Assembly (NCBI RefSeq): GCF_000430725.1
Contig: NZ_KE387205.1
Location: forward strand, 28,436-92,435
From: Azohydromonas australica DSM 1124
GTDB lineage: Bacteria; Pseudomonadota; Gammaproteobacteria; Burkholderiales; Burkholderiaceae_C
Length of the DNA: 64,000 nt
Direction: 5' to 3'
Part shown: one piece after another, positions 29,218 through 39,656 of the stretch
Layout: the number at the start of each line of letters is the position of its first letter
Numbering within the stretch: the stretch's first letter is position 1
Program-made: the position numbers and the translations under genes
The notes under the pieces: model-generated
Database searches by the model: none
Told to the model about the DNA's origin: nothing
What the model saw: the letters and a program-made list of their open reading frames with translations, nothing else

Positions 29218-30633
29218 TCAGGCCCCCAGGTCCACCACGTGGATGCGCGAGAAGCCGTAGGGCCGCAGGAACTCGCGCCACAGGCTCTCGCGTTCCTTGA
29301 GCCGTTCGCCTTGGCCGAGCCGCGCGGCGAAGCTGCCGGCGTCCAGCAGCACCAGCGCCTGCGTGCCCGCCACCTGCGCCAGCCGCTGCAGGAAGGCGCC
29401 GTGCGTCTCGGCTTCCGGGGTGGCGGCCAGCGACAGCAGCGCGGCGCTCTCCTGCACCTCGCCCTCGGCCGAGGCCGGCTTGGCGGCCAGCGCCTGCGGC
29501 GCCGCGCCGTAGGCCAGCGCGGGCTGCACCTGCAGCGCCGTCTCGCCGCCCAGCAGCTCCCGCGCCTGATGCGTCAGCGCCGACGTGCGCGTGGCGTCCA
29601 GGTTCAGCGCGTAGGGCCACACCACCAGGCGCCAGCGCTGGCCACTGCCGTCGGCGATCAGGCGCGCGAAATACGGGTCGGCCAAGTCCAGCGGGAAATG
29701 CCGGCTCAGCCGCCGCGCCCGGCCCCACTGCACCAGGCACAGCAGCAGCCGCGGCAGCACCACGCACAGGCCCAGCAGCAGCGTCACCAGCGCCAGCCAG
29801 CGGTCCGCCAGCTCGGGGTCGCCCTGGGCCCAGTGGTGCATGCGCGCCACCTCGTCCAGCGTGAAGGGCGCCACGCCGCCCAGGCCGGGCAGCGCGCTCA
29901 CCGGCAGGAACAGCAGCCCCAGCACCTGGTGCGCGCCCTCCGGCGTCTTGATGAGCTGGCTTTCCCAGCCCACGTTGAACTCGTGCGTCAGCGCCCGCGC
30001 GCCGACGTAGGCCAGCAGCCCCAGCGCCACCATCGCGGCGCCCAGGTGCAGCGCGGCGCGGGCCCGCGCCTGCCACAGCGGCGCCGCGGCGCGGGCCCAG
30101 GTGCGTCCGAAGCGGCTGGCCACCGCCAGGCCCCCGCGCCGCCAGCGCCCCGGCCACGCCGCCAGCCCCGCCAGCAGCCCCGACAGCGAGCGCGGTGCGT
30201 GCCGGCGCCGCAGGAACAGCCGCGACAGCAGCCAGGCCAGCGCCAGCAGCAGGTTCCACAGCACCACGGCCAGCAGCGGCGCGGACAGCAGGTTGATGCG
30301 CTGCGGGTTGGCCAGCGCGTCCGAGGCGAAGCCGGCCGCGAAGCCCGCGATCGCCACCAGCAACGCCAGCACGCCCCAGGGCGCGGCGCCTTCGACGAAG
30401 CCGCGCAGCGCGGGGCGGCGCGCCACCACCTCCTGGAACAGCCGCTGCGCGCGCTGCGTGAGGAAGCGCTCCGACCACGCCTGGTGCCGCAGCGTGCGCC
30501 CGGGTTTGGGCAGCCCGGCGCGCACCACCTCCGAAGCCTCGCGCCCCTGCGCCGGCGTGAGCAGCCGCCCCTCGCCATCAGCGGTTTCGATGGCCTGGAT
30601 CAGCAGCACGGTGCGGGCTTCGGCTTCGTTCAA
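29218..30633 (-). CDS. DUF2868 membrane protein
   Basis: A 471-residue integral membrane protein. TTG at 30633 is taken as the start because CGGAG lies eight bases upstream and MNEAEARTVLLIQAIE matches the family N-terminus; the longer frame upstream has no such features. Hydrophobic segments occur at about residues 90-110, 130-150, 240-262 and 295-315. The C-terminal third is soluble and looks like a Rossmann-type fold (RWRLVVWPYAL, QALVLLDAGSF). It is the partner of the DUF3482 GTPase, with which it is translationally coupled. Confidence 0.82.
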   Translation of the reverse strand: MNEAEARTVLLIQAIETADGEGRLLTPAQGREASEVVRAGLPKPGRTLRHQAWSERFLTQRAQRLFQEVVARRPALRGFVEGAAPWGVLALLVAIAGFAAGFASDALANPQRINLLSAPLLAVVLWNLLLALAWLLSRLFLRRRHAPRSLSGLLAGLAAWPGRWRRGGLAVASRFGRTWARAAAPLWQARARAALHLGAAMVALGLLAYVGARALTHEFNVGWESQLIKTPEGAHQVLGLLFLPVSALPGLGGVAPFTLDEVARMHHWAQGDPELADRWLALVTLLLGLCVVLPRLLLCLVQWGRARRLSRHFPLDLADPYFARLIADGSGQRWRLVVWPYALNLDATRTSALTHQARELLGGETALQVQPALAYGAAPQALAAKPASAEGEVQESAALLSLAATPEAETHGAFLQRLAQVAGTQALVLLDAGSFAARLGQGERLKERESLWREFLRPYGFSRIHVVDLGA

Positions 30634-30797
30634 GGCGGGGTCTCCGGTGGTGGGAAAAGGCGGATCGGCGCGAGAGCAATGGGCGGTCCCATGGAGTGTG
30701 ACGCGCGCGCCTGCTGACTTGCCGGGATGCAACCTTGCGGAACGTTGCTTGCCCGCCCGCACGGTGCCGGGCGCCGCGCCCGGGAGGAGAGCCGCCC

Positions 30798-31460
30798 GTG
30801 ATCACCCTCTACGGCTTCGGCCGCCAGCTTCCCGAGCTCGCGATCGGCCACACCCGCGATCTGCGCGTGTCGTGGGCGCTGGAGGAGCTGGGGCTGCCCT
30901 ACCGGGTGCGCGCCCTGGACCTGCAGGGCGGCGAGCTGCGCAGCGAGGCGTACACGCGCATCAGCCCCTTCCAGCAGGTGCCGGCCATCGACGACGACGG
31001 CTTCGTGCTGACCGAGTCCGGCGCGATCGTGCTGTACCTGGCGGAGAAGGCGGGGCGGCTGATCCCGGCCGAAACGCGCGGCCGGGCCGAGGTCACGCGC
31101 TGGTGCTTCGCGGCGCTCACGACGCTGGAGCCGACGCTGATGCAGATCGCCTTCATCGACGCCGGCGTCGAAACGGATGCGGACGCGCCGCAGCGGCGCA
31201 GCGTCTACGTCGAGCGGGCCGGCCGCTGGCTGGGCGGCATGGAGCGGCAGCTGTTCGGGCACCCGTACCTGGCGGGCGAGGATTTCACCGTGGCCGACAT
31301 CCTGCTGACCACGGTGCTGCGCGGCGTGGACGCCGGCGTGGTGGCGCCGTTTCCGAGGCTGGTGGAATACCGGCGCCGCTGCGAGACGCGAGCGGCCTGG
31401 CAGCGCACGCTGGAGGAGTACGAGCGGCGATTGAACCTGGCGCCGGGCCGCGCGCACTGA
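30798..31460 (+). CDS. Glutathione S-transferase
   Basis: A 220-residue GST. GTG at 30798 is preceded by GGAGGAGA, a strong ribosome-binding site. The thioredoxin-like N-terminal domain contains VSWALEELGLPYRV, FQQVPAID with the cis-Pro, and TESGAIVLYLAEK with the Glu-Ser pair binding the glutathione gamma-glutamyl group. The C-terminal helical domain has the capping motif LAGEDFTVADILLT. Cytoplasmic detoxification or isomerisation is expected; the second substrate is unknown. It is followed 64 bp later by the OpgC-like gene. Confidence 0.92.
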   Translation: MITLYGFGRQLPELAIGHTRDLRVSWALEELGLPYRVRALDLQGGELRSEAYTRISPFQQVPAIDDDGFVLTESGAIVLYLAEKAGRLIPAETRGRAEVTRWCFAALTTLEPTLMQIAFIDAGVETDADAPQRRSVYVERAGRWLGGMERQLFGHPYLAGEDFTVADILLTTVLRGVDAGVVAPFPRLVEYRRRCETRAAWQRTLEEYERRLNLAPGRAH

Positions 31461-31524
31461 GCGGCGCGCCGCCATGAGTGTCCCGGGCCTTTCCCGGGCA
31501 CCCCCGTTGCCGTGTCGGCCCGGA

Positions 31525-32748
31525 ATGAACGCTCCTTCAGTCCTCGCCCCGCCGGCCACCATTTCCGGGCGCCAGTGGGAAATCGACGCGCTGCGCGGGC
31601 TGATGCTGGTGCTGATGACGCTCACGCACCTGCCCACGCGCTACGCCACGCCCATGAGCCAGCCCTTCGGCTTCGTCTCGGCGGCGGAGGGCTTCGTGTT
31701 CCTGTCGGCCTTGGTGGCAGCCAAGGTGTACACGGCGCGGCAGCGGCGCGAAGGGGACGAGGCGCTGACGCGCGGCTTCCACGGCCGCGCACTCAAGCTC
31801 TGGGCGGTGCAGGGCGCGCTGCTGGTGGCGCTGTTCACGCTCATCGCGCTGCTGGGGCTGCTCATGGACCAGCCGGCCGTGACGGACCTGCTGTCCTTCT
31901 ACCTGGAGCGCCCGCTGGTGGCCTTCGTCGCCGGCCTGATGCTGATCTACAACCCGCCGCTGCTGGACATCCTGCCCCTGTACATCCTGTTCATGCTGGC
32001 CAGCCCGCTGCTGCTGCTCAGCGGCGGGCGGCGGGGCTGGGTGCTGGTGCTGGGTGCCAGCGCCGCGCTGTGGGCGGCGGCGCAGGCGGACGTGGGAACG
32101 CACCTGTACGAGGCCGCGGCGCACTGGGCGCGCATCCCCGTGCCGGCGCGCGAGACCGGCGCCTTCGAGCTGCTGGGCTGGCAGTTCCTGTGGGTGCTGG
32201 GCCTGTGGATGGGCGCGCGCGCCGCGCACGGCCAACCCGTGCTGCCGGCGCTGCCGCCGTGGGTGTTCCGCGCCGCGGCGGGCTTTGCGCTGGTCGCGCT
32301 GCTGTGGCGCCATGCCGCCGGGCAGGTGCCCTGGCCCGGCGCGCAGGGCGGCTTTCCGGCGCTTGTGAACGCCGCCTTCGACAAGTGGCACCTGGGGCCG
32401 CTGCGCCTGCTGAACCTGGTGGCGCTGGTGTTGCTGCTGTTGCGCTACGGGCCGGCGCTGGCGGCGCGCATGCCGCGTCCGCACGTGCTGGAGCTGCTTG
32501 GGCGCGCCTCGCTGCCGGTGTTCGTCGCGCACCTGCTGCTGGTGCTGCTGGCGCTGGCCTTCTTCGGCACCGCGCACGACGGGCGCTCGTGGTGGGTGGA
32601 CAGCGGCCTGCTGGCCGGCGCCTTCGCCGTGCTCTACGCCGTGGCGCAGGCCAGCGCCGCCATCGACCGGCACGGCGCCGAGGTGAAGGCGCGGCTCAAG
32701 GTCCGGCGGGAGCGCCGGCGCCAGGCGCGCGCCGAGGTGCAGCGCTGA
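31525..32748 (+). CDS. OpgC-domain membrane acyltransferase-like protein
   Basis: A 407-residue polytopic membrane protein with about ten helices. The N-terminus WEIDALRGLMLVLMTLTHLPTR is the typical start of the OpgC/acyltransferase-3-like fold, with Asp and Arg before the first helix and His in it. OpgC succinylates periplasmic glucans in enterobacteria; many homologues have unknown acceptors. The ATG at 31525 was preferred because the extra 17 residues from 31474 are Pro/Arg-rich and lack a ribosome-binding site, though neither start has a strong one. The tail is very basic (KARLKVRRERRRQARAEVQR). Confidence 0.85.
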   Translation: MNAPSVLAPPATISGRQWEIDALRGLMLVLMTLTHLPTRYATPMSQPFGFVSAAEGFVFLSALVAAKVYTARQRREGDEALTRGFHGRALKLWAVQGALLVALFTLIALLGLLMDQPAVTDLLSFYLERPLVAFVAGLMLIYNPPLLDILPLYILFMLASPLLLLSGGRRGWVLVLGASAALWAAAQADVGTHLYEAAAHWARIPVPARETGAFELLGWQFLWVLGLWMGARAAHGQPVLPALPPWVFRAAAGFALVALLWRHAAGQVPWPGAQGGFPALVNAAFDKWHLGPLRLLNLVALVLLLLRYGPALAARMPRPHVLELLGRASLPVFVAHLLLVLLALAFFGTAHDGRSWWVDSGLLAGAFAVLYAVAQASAAIDRHGAEVKARLKVRRERRRQARAEVQR

Positions 32749-32767
32749 ACCCGGCCGCCCTGTGCCC

Positions 32768-33502
32768 TCAGCGCAGGTGCGCCGCGATGACCTCGTGCCA
32801 CAGCGCGTAGCCCTGGGCGTTCATGTGCAGCCGGTCCGCGCCGAACAGCTCCGCGCGCGGCTGGCCGTCGGCGCCGAGCATGGGCGCGTAGATGTCGATG
32901 TAGTCCAGGCCTGGCCGGCCCCGGGCGTACTCGTGGATCAGCGCGTTGGCCTGCTGGATCTGCGGCAGCAGCGACGCGCGCGCCGGGCTGGGCTTGATGG
33001 AGAGGTAGGCGATGCGCGTGTCGGGCAGCGCTCGCTGCACGCCCTGCACGAACTCCACGTAGCTGTCGAACACCTGCTGCGGCGTGCGGCCGGCGTTGAG
33101 GTCGTTGTCGCCCGCGTACAGCACCACCAGGCGCGGCTTGTAGGCCACCACCAGGCGGTCCAGGTACGCGGCGCAGTCCGAGAGCTGCGAGCCGCCGAAG
33201 CCGCGCTTCACCAGCAGCGGCTGGTCCTGGAATTGCGCTTCCAGGTTCTCCCACAGCCGGATCGACGAGCTGCCCACGAACAGCACACCGCCGGGCTGCA
33301 CGGGTTGGGCCTTGTCCGCCGCCTCGAAGGCGTCGAAGGACGAGCGCCACTTGGCGTCCACCACGCTCAGCCGCTGCACCTCGACCGGTGCGGGCGCCGG
33401 CCCGGCCGTGGCGGCCTGTGCCAGCAACGCGGCGCCCAGCAGGGCCGCGCCGGCCATGAAACGCTTGAACAGGGGCTTGCGGAGGGTGGGTGCTGCGTTC
33501 AT
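32768..33502 (-). CDS. Secreted SGNH/GDSL hydrolase
   Basis: A 244-residue exported esterase-like protein. A basic signal region (RKPLFKRFMAGAALLGAALLAQAATAG) precedes the SGNH fold: block I GSSSIRLWE with the nucleophilic Ser, block II RGFGGSQ with the oxyanion Gly, block III AGDNDLN with the Asn, and block V DRLHMN with Asp and His. It should hydrolyse esters in the periplasm; the natural substrate cannot be read. It converges with the OpgC-like gene, which lies 19 bp away. Confidence 0.9.
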   Translation of the reverse strand: MNAAPTLRKPLFKRFMAGAALLGAALLAQAATAGPAPAPVEVQRLSVVDAKWRSSFDAFEAADKAQPVQPGGVLFVGSSSIRLWENLEAQFQDQPLLVKRGFGGSQLSDCAAYLDRLVVAYKPRLVVLYAGDNDLNAGRTPQQVFDSYVEFVQGVQRALPDTRIAYLSIKPSPARASLLPQIQQANALIHEYARGRPGLDYIDIYAPMLGADGQPRAELFGADRLHMNAQGYALWHEVIAAHLR

Positions 33503-33609
33503 CGGGGCGCGATTCTGGGGCCGATGGCCGCATGCCCCAAGCGCCTTGGAAGCGCCCTCAAGAAGCGTGGGGTTGGTGCCGGAGGGCTTGCAGGCACGGC
33601 GGGCCTGCC

Positions 33610-33975
33610 TTAGGGGCGGGCCTTGGGGCGCCTGGGCGGCTTCTGGTTGCGCAGCGCGCAGGCATAGGCCTCACCGGCCCACTCGGCCATGGCCGGCGGC
33701 TCCTCCAGCGTCTCCGGCGGCGCCTGGTAGTAGCGCAGCGACACGCTGCGGCCCCCGGCTTCATAAGTGAAAGGTTTCAGGCCTCGCGCCAGGAACCGCC
33801 CGACGTTCTGTTCATCGGCCTTGAAATACAGCTCGTCGCCGATGACGACGGCGAACATCAGGCCCATTCTGAAAATGCCGCAGCCGCCGAACATCCTTTT
33901 GGCCTGGACGGGGCCGAAAGATGACATTTGTTCCAGGACCAGGGTGGTGAACGGGCTCAGCGCTGCGGCGGGCAT
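33610..33975 (-). CDS. TfoX N-terminal domain protein
   Basis: A 121-residue protein matching the TfoX/Sxy N-terminal domain: FTTLVLEQMSSFGPVQAKRMFGG, the MFGG signature, then GIFRMGLMFAVVIGDELYFKAD and the FTYEAGGRSVSLRYYQAP segment. The tail is basic (RNQKPPRRPKARP). TfoX regulates competence in gammaproteobacteria; the short N-terminal-only form seen here is common in other bacteria and its function is unknown. No competence genes are adjacent. Confidence 0.86.
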   Translation of the reverse strand: MPAAALSPFTTLVLEQMSSFGPVQAKRMFGGCGIFRMGLMFAVVIGDELYFKADEQNVGRFLARGLKPFTYEAGGRSVSLRYYQAPPETLEEPPAMAEWAGEAYACALRNQKPPRRPKARP

Positions 33976-34022
33976 GGCGAATATTTGCTGCGGATTTCAG
34001 GCCGTCTTGAAACTCGATGAGC

Positions 34023-35339
34023 TCAGTAAGGCTTCAGCAAATCCCCCGCCACCGGCTGGGCGGTGCCCAGGCTCTGCGAGCGTTCGGTGGCCGCCGTGGC
34101 GGGTTGCGAACCCAGCACCAGGTTGTCCCACCACGACGCGCCCACGCGCATCGGCGTCGGCGCGGGCAGGCCGAGAACGGCCGGCACGAGGTTGGCATCG
34201 GGCAGCAGCTCACCCACCACTTGTGCCGCGGCCTGCTTGACGCCTTCCTGGCCGATGCGTCCGCGCATGCCCCAGGTGACGATGTAATCGGCCCCTGTCG
34301 GGTTCTGGACCGTGGGCTTCGGCGTGACGGCGATATCGCGCGACACGCCGTAATAGACGCGCATCAGCGCCTCCTCGGCCAGCATGGCCGCGTCCTCGTA
34401 TTGCGAGGAATAGGCATAGTCGTCCGAGGCGCGGTCCGCGCTGAATTCGCGGGCGACGTCGGCGGCGGTCAGGGCCTGTTGCTGTACCGTGGTTTGGCCG
34501 GTGCGGAACAGCGAATCGCCCAAGTCTTTCAGGACCGTGGAGCGCAGGGGGCTCGTGAGATACAGCCGGGAAGAAATCCGCTGGGACGCCACCTGGTTCA
34601 AAACCTCCAGCAGGGGTTTGTCGGTGGGCAAGCTGGACAGCAGCCGCGGCGGCGCGAAATCGCCCGCGTGCGTCAGCTCATGCAGGATCAAGTGCGCGAA
34701 TTGAATCTTGATGTCGTCGATGCCGCGCGGATTGGCTTCGTAGAGCGAATACGCTTGGTAGGCACGCTGGTCGTTCTTGACGTAGCGCCACAGGGTGGCG
34801 AATTGCAGCGCCTGGCCGAAGTCGGTGCGGTAATCGGGCGTCTTGTCGACCTCGGCCAACTCTTCGGGCGTGGTCCAGAGGTATTGCGGGTCGATGTACA
34901 GCGCGCCGGTGGCGGACCAGTAGAAGGCGGGCCGAACCTTGCTGCCGACCACGATCGCGGTGACGGGTTTCATCATCTGCAGCAGTGGCGGCGGCAGCGT
35001 CTGCAGCAGCTCGCGCAGGCGCTGGGCCATCCAGGGGCGCGAGGTGACGACGCGGGCCATCACGGCATCCACGGTCACGGTGGCGGTGGTCGTGCCGATG
35101 AAGGGCAACTGGCCGAGGGTGCAGGACTGTGCCCGGGCGGTGTTGAAGGTGCAGTCGGCCAGCGCCGCGGCCTGCGGGCCGTCGGCCACGGCCGGCGCCA
35201 CGGGCTCGGCGATGTCCCGCAGCGATGCAAAGATCGTGGTGCCGCTGTTCTCGCCACTGCCGCCGCCGCCGCCCCCGCAGGCGCTCAGCAGGAACAGGAA
35301 GGACAAGGTGGTGGCGCTGGCGCGGATGGCGAATTTCAT
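34023..35339 (-). CDS. HExxH-containing lipoprotein (putative metallopeptidase)
   Basis: A 438-residue lipoprotein: MKFAIRASATTLSFLFLLSAC gives the signal and lipobox LSAC with Cys 21, followed by GGGGGGSG. Around residue 217-221 HLILHELTHAGD provides HExxH, and ADRASDDYAYSSQYEDAAML about 80-100 residues later could give the third acidic ligand. It has no family that I recognise beyond a gluzincin-like zinc site. The DNA is visibly less GC-rich than its neighbours. It follows the DUF7661-like and cystatin genes on the same strand, so a surface protease/inhibitor locus is possible, but the cystatin class inhibits cysteine rather than metalloproteases. Confidence 0.7.
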   Translation of the reverse strand: MKFAIRASATTLSFLFLLSACGGGGGGSGENSGTTIFASLRDIAEPVAPAVADGPQAAALADCTFNTARAQSCTLGQLPFIGTTTATVTVDAVMARVVTSRPWMAQRLRELLQTLPPPLLQMMKPVTAIVVGSKVRPAFYWSATGALYIDPQYLWTTPEELAEVDKTPDYRTDFGQALQFATLWRYVKNDQRAYQAYSLYEANPRGIDDIKIQFAHLILHELTHAGDFAPPRLLSSLPTDKPLLEVLNQVASQRISSRLYLTSPLRSTVLKDLGDSLFRTGQTTVQQQALTAADVAREFSADRASDDYAYSSQYEDAAMLAEEALMRVYYGVSRDIAVTPKPTVQNPTGADYIVTWGMRGRIGQEGVKQAAAQVVGELLPDANLVPAVLGLPAPTPMRVGASWWDNLVLGSQPATAATERSQSLGTAQPVAGDLLKPY

Positions 35340-35456
35340 GCGGGCTTTTCCCTCGATGGCTGCTGTCTTGAGGCCTGTTTTGCGGCGAATTCAAGCCGTG
35401 TTTGCCGGGCCGCTGTGCAGCCGGCTCGGCAAGCAGTTTTCCATGGATTGGCGTGC

Positions 35457-35675
35457 TTATTTCAGCCTGAACACGGATCCGTTGGTGGGCGTGGCCGATT
35501 CGTGGAACAGGTCGGCCAGGTATTGCTCCAGCTCATCTTCCTGCACGAAGTCCGGGACGATGAAATTCGCGGGCCGGCGCTTGCCGTCGACACCAAGGAG
35601 CCAGGCCGTCCAGTGGCCCGGCGAGCCGGTGATCTGGACCAGCTGGCCGAAAACGTTGAAGCGGAGGTCGGACAT
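35457..35675 (-). CDS. DUF7661-like small protein
   Basis: A 72-residue ORF: MSDLRFNVFGQLVQI, then GHWTAWLLGVDGKRR and ELEQYLADLFHESATP. This pattern of an N-terminal beta strand, a KRR turn and a C-terminal YLADLFHE helix resembles the small proteins classed as DUF7661, a tentative match from memory. Start at 35675 has CAGGGTGA upstream; an ATG 27 bp further upstream (35702) is possible. No signal peptide. It lies between the terminator of the cystatin gene and the HExxH lipoprotein. Confidence 0.6.
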   Translation of the reverse strand: MSDLRFNVFGQLVQITGSPGHWTAWLLGVDGKRRPANFIVPDFVQEDELEQYLADLFHESATPTNGSVFRLK

Positions 35676-35770
35676 GCCGTCACCCTGGGGAACGTGAGAC
35701 ATCCATGATGGCGCAGCGTCGGCCCGCACAGGGTTTCGGGCCTGCCGCCGCCGATTTTCAGGCGGCCTTG

Positions 35771-35808
35771 AAAAAAGAAAAGCGGCGGCTTTCGTGGAAA
35801 GCCGCCGC
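35771..35808 (-). terminator. Rho-independent terminator of the cystatin gene
   Basis: GCGGCGGCTTTC (35782-35793) and GAAAGCCGCCGC (35797-35808) form a perfect 12-bp stem with a 3-nt loop. On the minus strand it is followed by TTTTCTTTTTT (35781-35771). It lies 24 bp beyond the cystatin stop codon, so the cystatin gene is a separate transcription unit. Confidence 0.9.
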
Positions 35809-35832
35809 AGCCGGGTCAAGCCTGATTCAGGG

Positions 35833-36099
35833 TCAGAGCTTGGTGATGCTGGTCACGTGGGGCTGGCCGCTCAGCGGCTGGAAGATCGTGACGAGGGCTT
35901 GATAGGACTGGGCGCCGGGGTACACCGGCGTGGCCTTGCTCAGGAAACGGTAGTTCGTCCCGGCCACGACCTGGGTCGAGACCGACTCGGGCACGTAATC
36001 CACGCCCACCAGGCCCGCGAGCGCGGTCTTGAAAATCACTTGCTCTTCCGGCGTCACCGGGCCGAACGACGTCCAACCACCCACCAGTTGCTCACTCAT
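35833..36099 (-). CDS. Cystatin (stefin-like) family protein
   Basis: An 88-residue protein with all three features of type-1 cystatins (stefins): an N-terminal Gly pair (VGG, residues 6-8), the QVVAGTNY loop at about residues 43-50, the hallmark that wedges into papain-like active sites, and a second hairpin QPLSGQPHV near the C-terminus where stefins have LPG/QP. Length and absence of a signal peptide also match stefins. AGGTGGA precedes the ATG by seven bases and TATAAA lies about 20 bp further upstream. It has its own strong terminator. Likely a cysteine-protease inhibitor; the target is unknown. Confidence 0.8.
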   Translation of the reverse strand: MSEQLVGGWTSFGPVTPEEQVIFKTALAGLVGVDYVPESVSTQVVAGTNYRFLSKATPVYPGAQSYQALVTIFQPLSGQPHVTSITKL

Positions 36100-36367
36100 G
36101 ATGATTCCACCTGTCTGACTTTATATTCCCTACTCTTGTGGCTTTTCGGGTTGCGCCCCATCTATTTTGTCGTGGTTTCTGGAGTCCACGGCCGAGCCCG
36201 AGAGATTTGATGCTTGATGCGGGCATGCGGAAAATGCCTTTCCAGTGATCAGGAAAGACACCGCGAAACCCCCCTGGCACCGCGAAGCATTCATTTGCTC
36301 ACGCGGGGCCGATGTGCGGCCGTGAATTAATAACGGATGTCCGAAAGCGGGCGGTTCCTGTCCGTTT

Positions 36368-36994
36368 TCAGGCCACCGGGTGGCCTTCCGTCGCGGAGGG
36401 CAGAAAAGGCTTGATCGCGGCCAGAGCCCGTTCCACGCAAGCCTCCTTTTCGCCCACCGGTGCCACGTAGTGCATGGCCTCGCGCGCGGCCGCCTCGCCC
36501 TCGGTCCGGGCGATCACCCAGGCCGCGAGGTATTGCGAAGCCAGGCAGCCGCCGGCCGTGGCGACGTTGCCGCGGGCAAAGAAGGGCTGATTCAGCACCT
36601 CGACGCCCGCCTCCTGCACCCAAGGCTTGGTGAGGAGGTCGGTGCAGGCGGGAACGCCCTGCAGCAGGCCGAGCTTGGCCAATATCAAAGTGCCGGAGCA
36701 CTGGGCGCCGATCAATTGCCGCGCGGGATCGAGCTCTAATTGGCCGATCAGCGCTGGGTCATTGACGAATTCACGCGTCTTCATCCCGCTTCCCACCAGC
36801 ACCACGTCGGCCGAATTGGCCTCGACCAAGGTGGCCTGGGCCTGCACCACCACGCCGTTCATGGAGGTCAATTGTTCATCCGGCCCGCAGATGGAAACCC
36901 GCCAGCCGGGCCGCTTGACGCGGTTGAGAATGCCCAGGGCGATGAAGGAGTCGAGTTCGTTGAAGCCCTGGGCGGTAAGGATGGTGATGTGCAT
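36368..36994 (-). CDS. DJ-1/PfpI family protein (GATase1-like)
   Basis: A 208-residue protein of the DJ-1/PfpI superfamily. ITILTAQGFNELDSFIALGIL is the N-terminal strand-helix with the conserved acidic residue, and GAQCSGTLILAKLGLL the nucleophile elbow with Cys at about residue 98. TAGGCLASQYLAAWVIAR is the usual C-terminal segment. Members include glyoxalase-like enzymes, amidases and chaperones, so the activity is uncertain. It starts the same-strand group running toward the cystatin gene but is separated from it by 268 bp. Confidence 0.88.
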   Translation of the reverse strand: MHITILTAQGFNELDSFIALGILNRVKRPGWRVSICGPDEQLTSMNGVVVQAQATLVEANSADVVLVGSGMKTREFVNDPALIGQLELDPARQLIGAQCSGTLILAKLGLLQGVPACTDLLTKPWVQEAGVEVLNQPFFARGNVATAGGCLASQYLAAWVIARTEGEAAAREAMHYVAPVGEKEACVERALAAIKPFLPSATEGHPVA

Positions 36995-37076
36995 GAGGTT
37001 GGTGGATTTCAGGTGTGGATGGAAATCAGGCGGCTTTCAGCATGAATTCCACCTTGACGGCGCAGAAGAATAACGT

Positions 37077-37201
37077 CGTCATTCCGGCGAAAGCCGGAAT
37101 CCACGCGCACCAAGGCCGTGGCCTAAACGGTGTAGGCACGCAGGCCTTTGGCGAGGGCGGCAGGGCAGCGCTCGCGGATCCCGGCTTTCGCCGGGATGAC
37201 G
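37077..37201. repeat. Dispersed inverted-repeat element (VIPAKAGIH type)
   Basis: CGTCATTCCGGCGAAAGCCGGAATCC begins at 37077 and is mirrored by GGATCCCGGCTTTCGCCGGGATGACG ending at 37201; each arm is itself a hairpin (CCGGCGAAAGCCGG). Its translation reads VIPAKAGIH and GFRRDDA, a pattern familiar from small palindromic repeats dispersed through many beta- and gammaproteobacterial genomes. It occupies most of the 313-bp gap between the DJ-1/PfpI and NadE genes. No transposase is encoded. Confidence 0.8.
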
Positions 37202-37308
37202 CGTTTTCTCTTCGGCCTGTACAGCGGTGTGCGTAGCGGCTTTGTTCGAGCCAAAGCCTGTGTCAAAAGACCGAACAAGTGATCAGCCGCTGGTGGTCAG
37301 TTGCTGCT

Positions 37309-39333
<2,025 letters not shown>

Positions 39334-39656
39334 GGGACGTGTCCTATTTCAGTGTGTTTTGTAACTTGGGATTGTCTGCGCCGGCGCGGCCCGTTTTGGA
39401 CCCGTGGCACGGCCAAGTCGCCGTGCCGTCGTGACAGGGTGGCGTAGGGCGGTGCCGGCAGCATGCCGGGCGGCAGCGGCAAGAGCGGTACCGTGCCCCG
39501 CAGCGAGCGGCATGCCCAAGCGCCCGGGAACATCCCTGCGACGGCGTGGCGTCGCTGCGATGAAGCAGCGTGATCCGGACCGGCGAGGAGGTCCGGACCG
39601 ACAGGAGGCGGTCTCGTACGGCCGCCACAACCAACAACGATCCGCAGAGGGAATCC
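39334..39656. other. Intergenic region, nothing recognised
   Basis: This 323-bp gap separates the divergent nadE and lipoprotein genes. Short AT-richer patches adjoin each gene and would hold their promoters, but I see no clear palindrome, terminator, RNA or ORF with coding character. Confidence 0.6.

Noticed and set aside
37015-37236. ORF containing VIPAKAGIHA
   Set aside because: It is the translation of the palindromic repeat element at 37077-37201, not a protein-coding gene.
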